Below, piece by piece: positions 48,601 through 57,935 of a stretch of DNA of 64,000 nt. The translations under genes were made by a program, and so were the position numbers. The stretch comes from Arcuatula senhousia (taxonomy: Eukaryota; Mollusca; Bivalvia; Mytilida; Mytilidae). The first letter of the stretch is position 1. Each line of letters begins with the position of its first letter. The stretch is taken from positions 53,640,203-53,704,202 of the forward strand of contig OZ020313.1 in the NCBI GenBank assembly GCA_963971305.1, in the 5' to 3' direction. Below the pieces are notes generated by a model that saw nothing but the letters and a program-made list of their open reading frames with translations, was not told where the DNA came from and did not search any database.

Positions 48601-49451
48601 CAACACGCATCCACACAGATCAGGGTAGAGAGTTCGAATCCATACTTTTTGCGGAGTTATGTAAATTATTGGGTATAAATAAATCTAGAACGACACCGTA
48701 CCATCCACAGTCAGACGGCATGATCGAGCGATTTAACTCCACCCTACAGTCGATGCTCGCTATGTTTGTTGATGAAAACAGGTCGAATTGGGATGACCAT
48801 TTACCGTACGTTATGATGGCTTTTAGAGCCTCAGTTCATGAAACGACAAAATACACCCCTAACAAACTTATGTTTGGTCGTGAGATATTCCTCCCAATTG
48901 ATGTTATGTCGGGAAAGCCTCCAGATCGAATCGATTTCGATTGCCCAGTTCCTTACGTGGAATGGGTACAGGACGCAATTGAAATCGCGTACCAAGCGGC
49001 TCACGAAAACATAGAGTCTAGTTTCAAAGTTCACAAACGGTACTATGATACCAAGCTAAAAGCTAGGGAATATGAAGTTGGCCAGAATGTTTGGTATTGG
49101 TACCCGCCGACCGCGAAGCAAAAGTTAGGTCTTGGTTGGACCGGACCTTTTGAGATTACGCGTAAGATATCTGATATAACGTATCAGATAAAGCGAAACG
49201 ATACGGGAAAATCTAAAATCGTCCATGTGAATCATTTGAAACCTGTGGTCGGAAACGGATGCGAAAACGAACTTGATGCAGAATCGCTTGAATCTGGATA
49301 TGAGTTGGTCATTGACAACCCTTTCAGTGAAGATAACATTGAAACCCAGTTACAAGTAAACGAGCAGAGCACTTCTCTGTCAAACAGTCCACAACCTATG
49401 AAGTCAAAACGAGGTCGTATTCTCAAACCGCGAATACCGTATTCACCCTAA
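45600..49451 (+). CDS. pol: Pol polyprotein of gypsy element II (protease, RT, RNase H, integrase)
   Basis: Uninterrupted frame of about 1283 codons entered by -1 frameshift; the first in-frame Met is at 45726. Numbered from that Met: aspartic protease LVDTGSDVTLIS (DTGS 13-16); reverse transcriptase about 290-500 with FCVDYREIN, MPFGLANSPKTFERL and the catalytic YLDD (441-444); RNase H with D590, E631, D656 and D699; integrase with an N-terminal zinc finger (H836, H843, C873, C876) and a D905-D965-E1001 catalytic triad, exactly D,D35E; then the GPF motif at 1140-1142. The C-terminal tail ends in a basic SKRGRILKPRIP. No chromodomain is seen. All catalytic residues are present, so the enzymes look functional, unlike gag in the same copy. 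Confidence 0.97.
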   Translation, partial: LARAGSEADHSVRDKFDSENVDFRPISHLNICCISQSCWFADVKIKDTSFDMLVDTGSDVTLISIEIFKKLGFDKASLHNVSSNLKTADGDSLEIIGMMSVPLRLEGRSSSHRVVVADIGELDGILGIDFLSKNEVSFDIGKGVLQSPKFTVKLHKDKSLSPACARVHLTETVHIPPRSEIFIQGEIRGHFSDVRDGFLEPLKEFRGSEKLLVPKSLVKVADSNVVMSVMNPTSESQILKKNIQIASLFQAEDVMVCDFKNPTEPSRDKIETLPEHLTPLVENVSERLSNSEREQLANLVKEYADIFVGPDGKLGHTNVVEHQIDTGESKPIKLPLRRLPITQREVAEKEISTMLEQGIIQPSSSPWAAPIVLVRKRDSSWRFCVDYREINAVTKKDAYPLPRIDESLDSLSGAKFFCTADMASSFWQVSVAEKDRAKTAFISHKGLFEFCHMPFGLANSPKTFERLMEIVLAGLQWERCLVYLDDIIVFGKTFSETLDNLSVVFERFRQANLKLKPKKCTFFQDEIKYLGHVVSENGVQCDPEKIRAIQEWPKPESVTEIRSFLGIASYYRKFIPSFSQISYPLNELTRKNKKFIWTDECDESFNKLKQALTSTPILAYPTRDDLFILDTDASLYGIGGVLSQLQNGEEKVVSYGSKTLSRSQSKYCTTYRELLAVVTFVKQFRHYLYGRKFLIRTDHSSLIWLKNFKEPEGMIARWISMLETYDFEIKHRRGSAHGNADALSRIPKRAYKRPDCPNCMSSSDKHVSVVNVTPVTIVRPEEKTVVSNWLDQWTLAELQQLQTDDEVVRTVVSFLEKSTEKPVVRSPNQDLITLLRQWDQLSLKDGILYRTFFRTDGDPIVQLVAPKGLRSDIMYQLHNNRTSGHLGREKTLSKIRSRFYWPGMSSDVGSWCRSCPACSRGKAGPGLGKHPMKHCTVYGPLECIAIDIMGPLPETDNGSQYIMVIGDYFTKWKEAFAIPNHTAQTIADKLVTEFICRFGVPTRIHTDQGREFESILFAELCKLLGINKSRTTPYHPQSDGMIERFNSTLQSMLAMFVDENRSNWDDHLPYVMMAFRASVHETTKYTPNKLMFGREIFLPIDVMSGKPPDRIDFDCPVPYVEWVQDAIEIAYQAAHENIESSFKVHKRYYDTKLKAREYEVGQNVWYWYPPTAKQKLGLGWTGPFEITRKISDITYQIKRNDTGKSKIVHVNHLKPVVGNGCENELDAESLESGYELVIDNPFSEDNIETQLQVNEQSTSLSNSPQPMKSKRGRILKPRIPYSP

Positions 49452-49862
49452 AATACATTGTCTTGTACAGAAACGTCGTAAATAACCACAAAAACTACAT
49501 CTATGTATTATCATTTTATTATTCCAATATAATTATTGGGAAGTAATCGATACAAAATGAAGACTATATCATATGTATGAGGTGCCAGTTTATTGTTTAC
49601 AATTTGATCATTTTCTTAATACCATGGGTCGTTCGGCTTTCGGTGATGTTCTTACTGTATACGGGTTTATATTCTATCACTAGCGTGAGTGGTAGGCGTA
49701 AATATATATTTGTTGACTAACGCTTAGTCAATGGTTGGAGATATATGTATGAAGCTGTATGCTTCTGGCGAGGCACAGTTCATATTGTTAGTCTTGAATT
49801 TTGTTTCTTTATTTCCGTACAATTTCGCTTAATTTCGATAAACTGTTTTCGTTGTAGTAACC
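49452..49862 (+). other. Spacer between pol and the accessory ORF, with possible splice acceptor
   Basis: AT-rich non-coding 411 bp. It includes a perfect hairpin TTGACTAA-CGC-TTAGTCAA (49713-49731). It ends in a pyrimidine-rich stretch and GTTGTAG (AG at 49856-49857), six bases upstream of the next ATG. A subgenomic spliced mRNA for the third ORF is plausible. Confidence 0.5.
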
Positions 49863-51050
49863 ATGGATCCAGATTTTTATGATCTGTTGGATTATGATGA
49901 AGATGACCTTAATGCTGACCTCGTTAAAGTATCTGCCTTATCTGACGCCAGTGAGATACAAATGGCATCCAGTGCCATGTCCGTCGCCATGCCGGAAGTT
50001 GAGTTCTTCTTCAGTGGGAAGAACAGCATGAAATGTCCAGTCGACGGATGTCCAGTTGAGAACTTCAGCTCTAAGTCAAAGTTCGACAGACACTGGACGG
50101 AGCGGCACGTGCAGAAAGTTTCCAAATACCTGTGCAGCATGAATAACTGTCCAGCATCTATTCTCAGGAGATATGATATGAAGAAACACATCTTTAACAT
50201 CCACAAGATCACAGAAGCAGACAGACTTGAGATGTGGACCAACTTCTGCAAGACCACAGATTTTGACAACCCTAACTTCGTTGATCCATCTCCACTTTCA
50301 TACCGGTTTAGATCCATCACCTCTTCTACAGCCATTCCGTCCGTAAAATCTACAGTTGCCATTGCTCCGTCCACATCCGCCACAACCGTTGTTTCGAACA
50401 CTTCCGTCGTCTCCTCTCAACAGCCTACTTCCATGACTTCAGCCACCTACTCTCTACTGTCTACTTCAGTGACTTCCACTGTCTGCTCTGTACCGTCCGT
50501 TCCTGTTACCTCTGCCGTTTCCGTTCCAGTTGTTCCAGTCCGTGACACACCACTTCCTTATCCTTCCACAGTGATTGCTTCAGCCCATTCCGAAGATGGT
50601 CTCACCTCAGACATCGATTTTGCCGTTGTCGTTCCTCAGGCCGTACCTGCTGGTCTTTCCGCCTCTTCAGGACAGAAGATATCCCTACAGGATTATCTTC
50701 TGCGCTCAGGTAACCAGCCCTCAGATGTCCGTCAGGTGTCGGATTGCTCATCTTCGTTTGGCATTAAAGCCACGTCCGATGGAACCACCCAAACTTTATG
50801 TTTGGACTATCCCCCGTTTGTACTTCCGCCCATTCCAGAAACCAAGGAGGAGTTGGAAAGATACGTAAGCTGGTTGGCCAACTCAATGGATCTTTTCGCC
50901 CGCCAAAGAGAGATGGCCAAACAGAAACTTTCATCTTTGAATAGTGACCATCAAAAAGATATTCGTGCCCTGCAAGCAGAGAACCGAAGATTACAGAAAG
51001 AGCTGGCCGAAGCCAAAGCCAAGGAAAATTACATTCTTTCCGAACTGTGA
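49863..51050 (+). CDS. Accessory protein of gypsy II: two C2H2 zinc fingers plus coiled coil
   Basis: An intact 395-codon frame downstream of pol, where env would lie in errantivirus-type elements, with a good initiation context (ACCATGG). Order of parts: acidic N-terminus (DFYDLLDYDEDDL); two C2H2-type fingers, C58-x4-C63-x13-H77-x4-H82 and C91-x4-C96-x12-H109-x4-H114; a Ser/Thr/Val/Pro-rich linker (about 140-260); a short conserved-looking hydrophobic patch (CLDYPPFVLPPIP); and a C-terminal coiled coil from about 325 to 395 with QAENRRLQKELAEAKAKEN. There is no signal peptide, membrane segment or furin-like site, so it is not an envelope protein. The role is unknown; nucleic-acid binding and oligomerisation are inferred from architecture. 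It could be a captured host zinc-finger gene. Confidence 0.85.
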   Translation: MDPDFYDLLDYDEDDLNADLVKVSALSDASEIQMASSAMSVAMPEVEFFFSGKNSMKCPVDGCPVENFSSKSKFDRHWTERHVQKVSKYLCSMNNCPASILRRYDMKKHIFNIHKITEADRLEMWTNFCKTTDFDNPNFVDPSPLSYRFRSITSSTAIPSVKSTVAIAPSTSATTVVSNTSVVSSQQPTSMTSATYSLLSTSVTSTVCSVPSVPVTSAVSVPVVPVRDTPLPYPSTVIASAHSEDGLTSDIDFAVVVPQAVPAGLSASSGQKISLQDYLLRSGNQPSDVRQVSDCSSSFGIKATSDGTTQTLCLDYPPFVLPPIPETKEELERYVSWLANSMDLFARQREMAKQKLSSLNSDHQKDIRALQAENRRLQKELAEAKAKENYILSEL

Positions 51051-51967
51051 TGTTTATTTTTAATTTAAGTTGTAATCTCTATTTCTATTGAGTGATTGAT
51101 TCATTGAGAATTTTAAATTTATAACCATGTGTTGTTAAATTATTGGAAGTAGTAGGTATTTTAGTATATGAAGTATTTTATACTATTACTTGTGTTAAAG
51201 GTGAAAAGTGATACTTGTTTTCTTGTTATTAATATGTAGTAGGTGCTATTTTGTTATTATAGACAAGCGTGGACTCTAATGCATATTGCCTAGCAAGCCG
51301 CTATGGACACAAAAAGCAAAGGTCTGCTTTAGTAACATAAAAAATACTTTATTATTTCTAGGTCCTGCTAAGTTTTATTGTTGAATTCTATATGTAGCCT
51401 TTGCTGTACACATACTATAAAATCGATCTAAAATTAAGCCATGTCGATGAATCTAAGTCATGTAAGTGTTTATCCTAAACATTATTTGTTTTAGATCCAG
51501 TATAAGCATTGTACTATCTCCTATTTAGTTTAAAATAACTGCATCAAAGTTTGGTTATGTTAGTGGAGGAAATAGGAAACTATTGCAGATAGAGAAAAGC
51601 TGTTGCTTGCTTAAACCTTCAGCTCATCGAGCTGTACAAAAGTCTCCATTGGATCAAAGATGTCACAGTCTGTTGTTCATATATACTTATAAATCAGCTT
51701 AATGTTAAAGTTTAAAAAGGTTTCAATCTTCAAATTATTCTGAGAACAAAAGCTACCAACGGGATTCTGGGAATACCGAAGAAGAAAATCAAACATATAT
51801 TTTGCGCCTAAATTTTTTTATAATTTTCGTTTTATAATATTATTATTTTCAACATGTAGTTGCATTCCAAGCATGCGGAGATGTAAAAAAAATTGTACAT
51901 TGTTATTTTGACTTTTTTCTAAGTGTGACCAAAAAGGAAACTGGACTCATCCTCTTTTCTATTTTTA

Positions 51968-52110
51968 GTCTTGGGCCAATGCAAGACGGCAAGCAGCGAC
52001 TTATGGTCATGCTGAAGACTGTTGGCTGTTTTCCATTGTGATTTTTAAAATTCACGTTTCTTTATGTTGGTTGTGTGGCGTACAATTATTCCACATCTAA
52101 TTATCGTCTA
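51968..52110 (+). repeat. Short dispersed repeat RF, plus copy inside gypsy II
   Basis: GGGCCAATGCAAGACGG ... AAGACTGTTGGCTGTTTTCC ... GTACAATTATTCCACATC, matching 55528-55685 and the complements of 34465-34655 and 56286-56424. Confidence 0.6.
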
Positions 52111-52276
52111 CTTTAATGGTTATCATTTGTTAGATCAGCCTATGATTTTGAAGTATATAATATTATATGAAATAATTTTAAACCCAATTGTAGATCTCTT
52201 TATGAAAATTTGCAATGTACATGTATGCCTTTAAAATTTTTACGTGTAATAGCAATAAATTATATTATAACTCAAA

Positions 52277-52462
52277 CAGGGCCAGAACCAGAAATTTTTG
52301 AAAGGGGTTGGTCCACATAAATTCCGCTGTGGACGAAGGACGAAAAGGGGGTGGTTCTAAACAAATTTTGCTGAAAACCTACACGATACTTGCGAAATTT
52401 TTGTCGGAAAGGAGGAAAATTCCAACCTCGGACCCCCCCCCCCCCCCCCGGATCCGCCGCTG
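52277..52462. mobile_element. Small MITE with degenerate inverted ends
   Basis: 186 bp between CTCAAA direct repeats (52271-52276 and 52463-52468). Left end CAGGGCCAGAACCAG; right end CCGGATCCGCCGCTG, which in complement is a diverged copy of the left end. Non-coding; the 71-codon frame at 52308-52523 is a shadow. Confidence 0.65.
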
Positions 52463-53500
52463 CTCAAATATTTTTGATTGTCACATATTCATAGATTGTC
52501 CCTCTCATTATGATAGAGACTAAAGCAAACTCATACACGAACGTTGCAATCCATGTTCCGCACACAGGGGATTTATATTGACTTTTAAGTCGCACCCCCT
52601 TTTCTTTAATCCAAGCCCCTGTGGTTCCGCACAGTTAAAATTATTTTCTGACATGTTTGTAGTTGTGGCGACATTGGTCTTTGTGTGGTGAATCGACAAA
52701 ATTATCAAGCAATGATAACATTTTCGAACAACCAATAACTAAGTTATTTATCCTTATTAAAATGACCTAGATCAAGACAGACGAATGACCCAATGTGGCT
52801 ATTTTGTCATTTTCTAAAAATCAATAAAATGCTTGTATTGTGTGTGTCTGATTGACCTATTTTTGCATAAGCATTATTTCTGTCTGTGATAATAATCTTT
52901 ATTCAATGAATTAACATTTTGCAGTCAAAAATTTATAAGAAAGTACGCTTAAACATGTGCACAATCTGATAAAGTGACTACGCCATGTACGCTACATGAT
53001 CTAGTTGAATCGCATTGTTGCTTTAAAACACCACCACATAAAAGCATGAAAAACGAAGATGCTGTGTACACTTTGTTTGCAAGATTTAACTTATTTTTGG
53101 TGTCCGAATAGTATTTTTGTCCTTTAAACTTTATTCAATTAAGTAAATTTTCGCAATCCAAAATCAAATATCCGTCACGCTAAAGCTACGCAAGATATGC
53201 TACACTGACTAAAATATAATCCGAAGCGGAACACATAATCTACTGGTCGCGGCCATATTGTCTGGATGGAAATCCGAAGATTGAGAATCCGAATATAGCC
53301 CCCGAGTGAAAAGTGAAAGTATGTACATTGCAAAGAGCTTTTGTAAATATAGAAACGACGGAAACAAACGACCTAATTGGAGTATCGCTGCATTTTTCTT
53401 TATAATAGGTAGTAAATATATGCACTGTTAAATTATGGTTTTAAACCATATGAAATACTCATTTTTATTGTTAATGTTTTAACTTATTTTTTCTATTGTT

Positions 53501-53534
53501 AAGACTAATGTGTATTTTTCACACATTAGGTCTT
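53501..53534 (+). other. Hairpin abutting the polypurine tract of gypsy II
   Basis: AAGACTAATGTGT (53501-53513) pairs with ACACATTAGGTCTT (53521-53534) apart from one bulge, around an ATTTTTC loop. The polypurine tract starts immediately after. Confidence 0.65.
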
Positions 53535-53548
53535 TAAGGGGAGGGGAG

Positions 53549-54043
53549 TGTGATGGTGATACCTTGTTAAGACTATATATTTCTGTGATACTATGTTATA
53601 TTTATTGTATTAACGTTCACTATGTGTATTTGTCAGCCAGTATTATTATTGTTGCTGTAGTAACCCCCCTATTTATTAATTTTCTCATTTGTTTACATTT
53701 CTAGTTAACTTTCATGGGCGCCGCCATCTTGTCCAGCTACCGGTCCACTTCCGCTGGACCGGTGACCGGGTCAAGTGTACTATGTTCACCCACCGGTCCA
53801 TGACCGGCGGCAGTTTTCAAAATAACGTTCATCAGAGCAGTTGCCAATTTTAACGCTCCGTGAGCTAAGGTACTTTAAGGGTTAATATAGTCACCACACA
53901 CTCCCGTATATCTGTATTATTCAAATGTTTGTCATTTGCCTTATTCCGTTCGAATTAAATTATCAAAACTTATAGATTTCTATCTTTTTGTACGCCAAAC
54001 ATATCCGTTGAAAAGAACCATTTGGGTAACCATTCCCATGACA
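53549..54043 (+). repeat. 3' LTR of gypsy element II
   Basis: 495 bp, with the same ends as 42249-42742. Visible differences are CCGGG for CCAGG, CAAAATAACG for CAAGATAACG, CAGAGCAG for CAGAACAG, and one extra C in the CCCCCC run. Followed by the target duplication ATGC. Confidence 0.97.
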
Positions 54044-54599
54044 ATGCTATGGTATCGGTGTTCTGGTGAAAAAAAACCGTTTTTACAAAATTGTCACTAG
54101 AGGTGTAAATCTATAATAGTCTATATTAAGATATATTTCTATAAAGATTGTTACCATAGATAACTTTCAAATGATTTTTTTCCGTCTCAGTAATGCCTGT
54201 TTTTCGTAAACTTTACGTTTCCAAATCTCTTTTTTATTGTACCGAGCGTCCATAAAACTATAGCTTGGTGTCCGTCGTGATTTCTCGTCGTCTGTTCCTC
54301 TGTCTGGTAATAATTCTTCAAAAAATTCTTCTTTTATTACTGGGCAAAAGTTTTTGAAATTTGGTATTCTTGATTGGTAGGGTATCTTGGGTTAATCTTG
54401 ATCAGATGGCGAAATCACTTAAAATGGATCTTAAACTAAAACTATAACAGAAAAGAACAATCTGATAGATATAAGACTCTTTTTAATCAAAGTTTCTACT
54501 TTAGTTGGTCCAAGTGTCAGATGACCCTCTTTAGAAACCATGCCTAGGATTATTATTTCAAAAGTTATGTCCTACACCAAGAAATCTTTTGCCAGAAGC
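54044..54599. other. Non-coding flank right of gypsy II
   Basis: AT-rich, with no coding potential and no recognised repeat. Confidence 0.5.
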
Positions 54600-55900
54600 A
54601 AAAAGGCACGGATGGGACATTCGAGTATAAAATTCCGAAAGAGCATCGACAAAACCAGTAAAAACACAAAACATAACTGAAAAAAATCAACAAGGCGAAC
54701 TCAAGTCGTAACGAGAGTGATTAAGGTGCTCACTTAATCAAAATGCTACAAGGTATAAAGAAAAGAGCAAGTCCTCCCATTTAATACTCTGTCATTCCTG
54801 TTCTGTTTGTCTGAATTTGTTTTGTCTGTGTTTGTATTTGTTGTAGAAATAGATTGATTGAAATATGAATTATTTTAAAGTAACAAATTATCATATTATA
54901 ATAAAGCTGTGACAACTTTCGCCAAACCAATTTAAGTCTTTTTGGATTCCATGGTGGTCATTTGAGATAATTCGTTCTGTGTCTAAAGTTACTGTTTGTA
55001 GTGTAATAAAATGTGAAATAAATAAATTTACAAAGAATTTTGGACTTTACGTCCTGACAATGATGTCGATATAAGTCCCGAAAACTCTGAAATAACGAAT
55101 CAACTGTGATACGTTACTTTAGACGACCGAAGCTGACAGAATGTTGGTACTAAAGAAGAAAAAAGTTGACAATTGTAAAATTTAAGTTATCATGTTTACA
55201 ATAACGCTTTGTTAAAAAATCTTCTTTTAGAGTCTATTTTGAAATGTAGATCTAAAAAGGAAGCAGGTTGTCTCGATTTTTTTCTCAGGTTCTCTCTTGT
55301 TGAATTGAACGTTTACCGATTTTATTTTTTCTGTGTTATTGTCTGCTTTGTTATTAATTGGGGAAGGTTGGGCCAGGAAAACTAGTTTAACAATCCCTCA
55401 TTTTATATGTACTTGTCCAAAGCAAGGAATTTTTGACCAACATTTGCTTGCTTTTTGACGTTTCTGTTTCTTGTTTAATATTGGATATTTTCTTGATTAT
55501 TTCATTACTGAATTGAATTGAATGCATTTTTATTTGACCTTTGGTCAATCGCAAAACATCGATCAGCGTCTACTGTCTTCGTTGAAGGCTGCTGGCTGTT
55601 TTTCATGGTGTTTTTTCTAATTTGCCGTTTTTTTTATGTGAACTGTATCGAGTACAATTATTTCACTTCTTATTATTATCTATTCCTGCAATCTGTTGGG
55701 GCATTCATCTCAAGTTCCGGATGATATATGAAATAGAACAAGTTACAAAATTGAGAAATGTTCAGACTAGACTGAGTGCAAAATAACGGAACGTGAGGTG
55801 AAAAGAGAGAGCTAGTCTACGATCTTTTTGTTGTATAGAAGTAATTGTATGTGAGCGTGATAGAACACGGAAACACAAAAACCACTAAATATCAATAAAC
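54600..55900 (-). mobile_element. Decayed Penelope-like retroelement, interrupted
   Basis: In minus orientation: 3' region remnants (54600-54720, AAAACCAGTAAAAACACAAA); RT C-terminal remnants (55050-55310, parallel to 57300-57510 with AAAGTTGACAATTG and GAGTCTATTT(T/C)GA); and, beyond an insertion at about 55310-55690, more RT sequence (55700-55850, parallel to 57545-57665, with GGGAGCTAGTCTACG-like AGAGCTAGTCTACG). Many frameshifts and stops; no protein is made. Confidence 0.55.
55528..55685 (+). repeat. Short dispersed repeat RF, plus copy within decayed retroelement
   Basis: TTATTTGACCTTTGGTCAAT ... GTTGAAGGCTGCTGGCTGTT ... CGAGTACAATTATTTCAC. It is part of the sequence interrupting the retroelement at 54600-55900. 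Confidence 0.55.
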
Positions 55901-56285
55901 AACAGCAGAAATGTTATCATATGAGATACAAAAAAAAACAGCAGTGAACGTTCTACTAATCTTTTAAAAAAGATTTAAGCCAAACACCATGAACACGACT
56001 TGAAAATAGTAAAGTTTTAAAACAAGCAAAAAGAGCAATCTGATAAACTGCAGCCATTGTAGAGGCATCATGCTTATGCAATGGACACATCAGAAAAGAT
56101 AATGGACAAAACAAAAATTACGAACATTAATACCTACCTTTGACATGAAAGTAGACTGATTTAAATCTGGTAGAGTGACAACAGTACAGACTTTTGTTCT
56201 AAATAACATCCTGGAAAAAGCTGTTAAGTGGAATTTCAATCTAAATATTGCTTCATCAATTTCCAAAAAAAAAAAATCAACAGCG

Positions 56286-56424
56286 TTGTTGAGATGTAGA
56301 ATAAGTGTACGCGACACAGCTCGCATAACATTCTCGAGGCCAGGGCTGCTCGCTGCTCTACATTTGGCCCATGGTCTAAATAAAATACGTATAATTCAAA
56401 TCCAGTCCTGAAATAGTCACTTCT
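56286..56424 (-). repeat. Short dispersed repeat RF, minus copy
   Basis: GAGATGTAGAATAAGTGTAC ... CATTTGGCCCATGGTCTAAA ... TCCAGTCCTGAAATAGTCAC, nearly parallel to 34465-34655. Confidence 0.65.
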
Positions 56425-56989
56425 TAATACTTCATTGAATATCATGAAATTATATGACATACCAAAATATATGGAAAAGATGTTTAAGAACATTTATACA
56501 ATCAGCAAGTGTGCAGTTGATGATTGAACATGTGTTTGACGTGAAGGGGGGGTGTCGAACATGTCAGGCTAATTGTTCCTGCTTGTGATAGACTTAACCA
56601 TGAGATAAACAACATCTAATGAAACGAAGATTTAAGGTGGAAAAGGACGACAAAATTAGACGATTTGCATTTTGCAGAGGATATCGACTGCTATCTATTA
56701 CCAAAGACGAAATATAGAAAAAATTACAACTACAGGTTAATTGGAGCAATTGTAAGAGCTTAGGGGAACAAACGAAGACATACGACGTAGACTTTACAAT
56801 GGAACCACGCTCAAATCCAAATGAAACTTAAAAAATGTTACATCAGTTCTGCTTAACGTATGAGAAACAAAAGAAAACAAGGTACCAGTATATTGACCAC
56901 AAAAGATTTTCAACGACAACATAAAAAAATTGCACACGTTAAATCTCATACATTAAATTGAATACTGTAGATTGAAAGGGCCAAGAATG
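56425..56989. other. Probable decayed coding DNA, unidentified
   Basis: Between 56735 and 56880 one plus frame reads like protein (CKSLGEQTKTYDVDF, then HQFCLTYEKQKK) with an in-frame stop. No family was recognised. It could belong to the retroelements on either side. Confidence 0.3.
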
Positions 56990-57118
56990 ACACCAATCAA
57001 TGTACATTCACGACAGACACTATCAACAGCGCCAGAGGGAAAGTGGAGAAGAGGATGAAAAGAAACTTGGAGGCGGACTGTTGAAAAAGAGAGACATACT
57101 AGTACTTGAATTCAAGCC
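56990..57118 (+). pseudogene. LINE reverse transcriptase C-terminal remnant
   Basis: One frame reads PEGKWRRG, a stop, then KETWRRTVEKER. This is the familiar end of many non-LTR retrotransposon ORF2 proteins (PEGK.RRGRPK.TWRRT..KE). Only about 40 codons remain, with an internal TGA. Confidence 0.6.
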
Positions 57119-57194
57119 GTAGACGAAAGTTATAAGATCAGCCCACTAACTTCTCGAGGAGGAAATAATTTATTGCATAGGTATACCTAATACG

Positions 57195-57935
57195 TAGAAC
57201 ATTATTTTAATCTGTTCACTTCATATGTGTCTACTAGTGCATGGTGTCTTGAGTGAAGACAGTATCCAAGAAGCACTTTTTGTGTCAAACGTGACGCTTT
57301 GCCAAGGAAATCGATATAGTTCTCGCAAGCTTTGGAGTAGCATATCAATTCTGATATGAACACTCCATAAGCTTGAGCAGACGGAATGTTGCTGTACATT
57401 GCCGTACAAGAAGAGAAAGTTGACAATTGGAAAAATCAAGTCATCACGTTTGACATAGAGCTTTGTTGAAAGTTTTCCTGGAGAGTCTATTTCGAGATGT
57501 AGATCTAAATATGAAGCAGACTTCATAGAATCCATTGTGTCCTTTATCTCAAGTTTCTGAGGGATATATGAGATGGAGAAAGTCACCAAATCGAGAATGT
57601 TCCAGTGAAAGGACATCGTCAATATATCGGAAAGTGAGGCTAAAAGAGGGAGCTAGTCTACGTTTTTTTTGTCTAAAAGATATTGTAAGAAGTCTGCGTC
57701 ATATGAATGAAGACACAAATCAGCAAACAAAGATGCACAATAATAAGTGCACATTGGAACCCATATTTCTTACTTAAAAACACGTCCACCAAACTGAACA
57801 CAAATGTTGTCAATAAGGAAAGCGAGCATGCCAATTTTTTTATCTTCAGATCTGTAAATACTTTTGTTTCTGAGGCAGTCAACTTTGTAGAAGATAGATT
57901 CATGTTATTGTGTGGTACATGTATATATATATTTT
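57195..57935 (-). pseudogene. Penelope-like reverse transcriptase fragment
   Basis: Read on the minus strand from 57935: a remnant of the G(V/I)PMGTN-type motif (VPM...ASLFADLCLHSYDADFL, near 57755-57690, in a different frame from its neighbours); an ASYLDLHLEID stretch with KLYVKRDDLIFPIVNF (57500-57420); and a frame change into NIPSAQAYGVFISELICYS and IDFLGKASRLTQKVL (57400-57280). At least two frameshifts and several stops make it non-functional. It is the most complete member of the family in this window and defines the element's protein side. Confidence 0.75.

Larger units (their letters stand above)
51051..53548 (+). other. Long 3' region of gypsy element II
   Basis: About 2.5 kb between the accessory ORF and the 3' LTR without a credible gene. 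It contains an RF repeat (51968-52110), a small MITE (52277-52462), a C homopolymer near 52433-52449, a hairpin (53501-53534) and the polypurine tract AAGGGGAGGGGAG (53536-53548). Confidence 0.8.
42249..54043 (+). mobile_element. Ty3/gypsy LTR retrotransposon II, 11.8 kb, young, with accessory 3' ORF
   Basis: LTRs 42249-42742 and 53549-54043 differ by about three substitutions and one C insertion by eye. The 4-bp target duplication ATGC lies at 42245-42248 and 54044-54047. Order: LTR, primer site, gag (split by a foreign insertion), nucleocapsid zinc knuckle, -1 frameshift site, pol (protease, RT, RNase H, integrase), zinc-finger/coiled-coil ORF, long 3' region, polypurine tract, LTR. Domain order PR-RT-RH-IN marks Ty3/gypsy (Metaviridae). 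Pol is intact but gag is disrupted, so this copy would need Gag in trans. Confidence 0.97.

Noticed and set aside
49863..51050. Envelope gene in gypsy II
   Set aside because: No signal peptide, transmembrane segment, cleavage site or fusion-peptide-like region; zinc fingers and a coiled coil instead.
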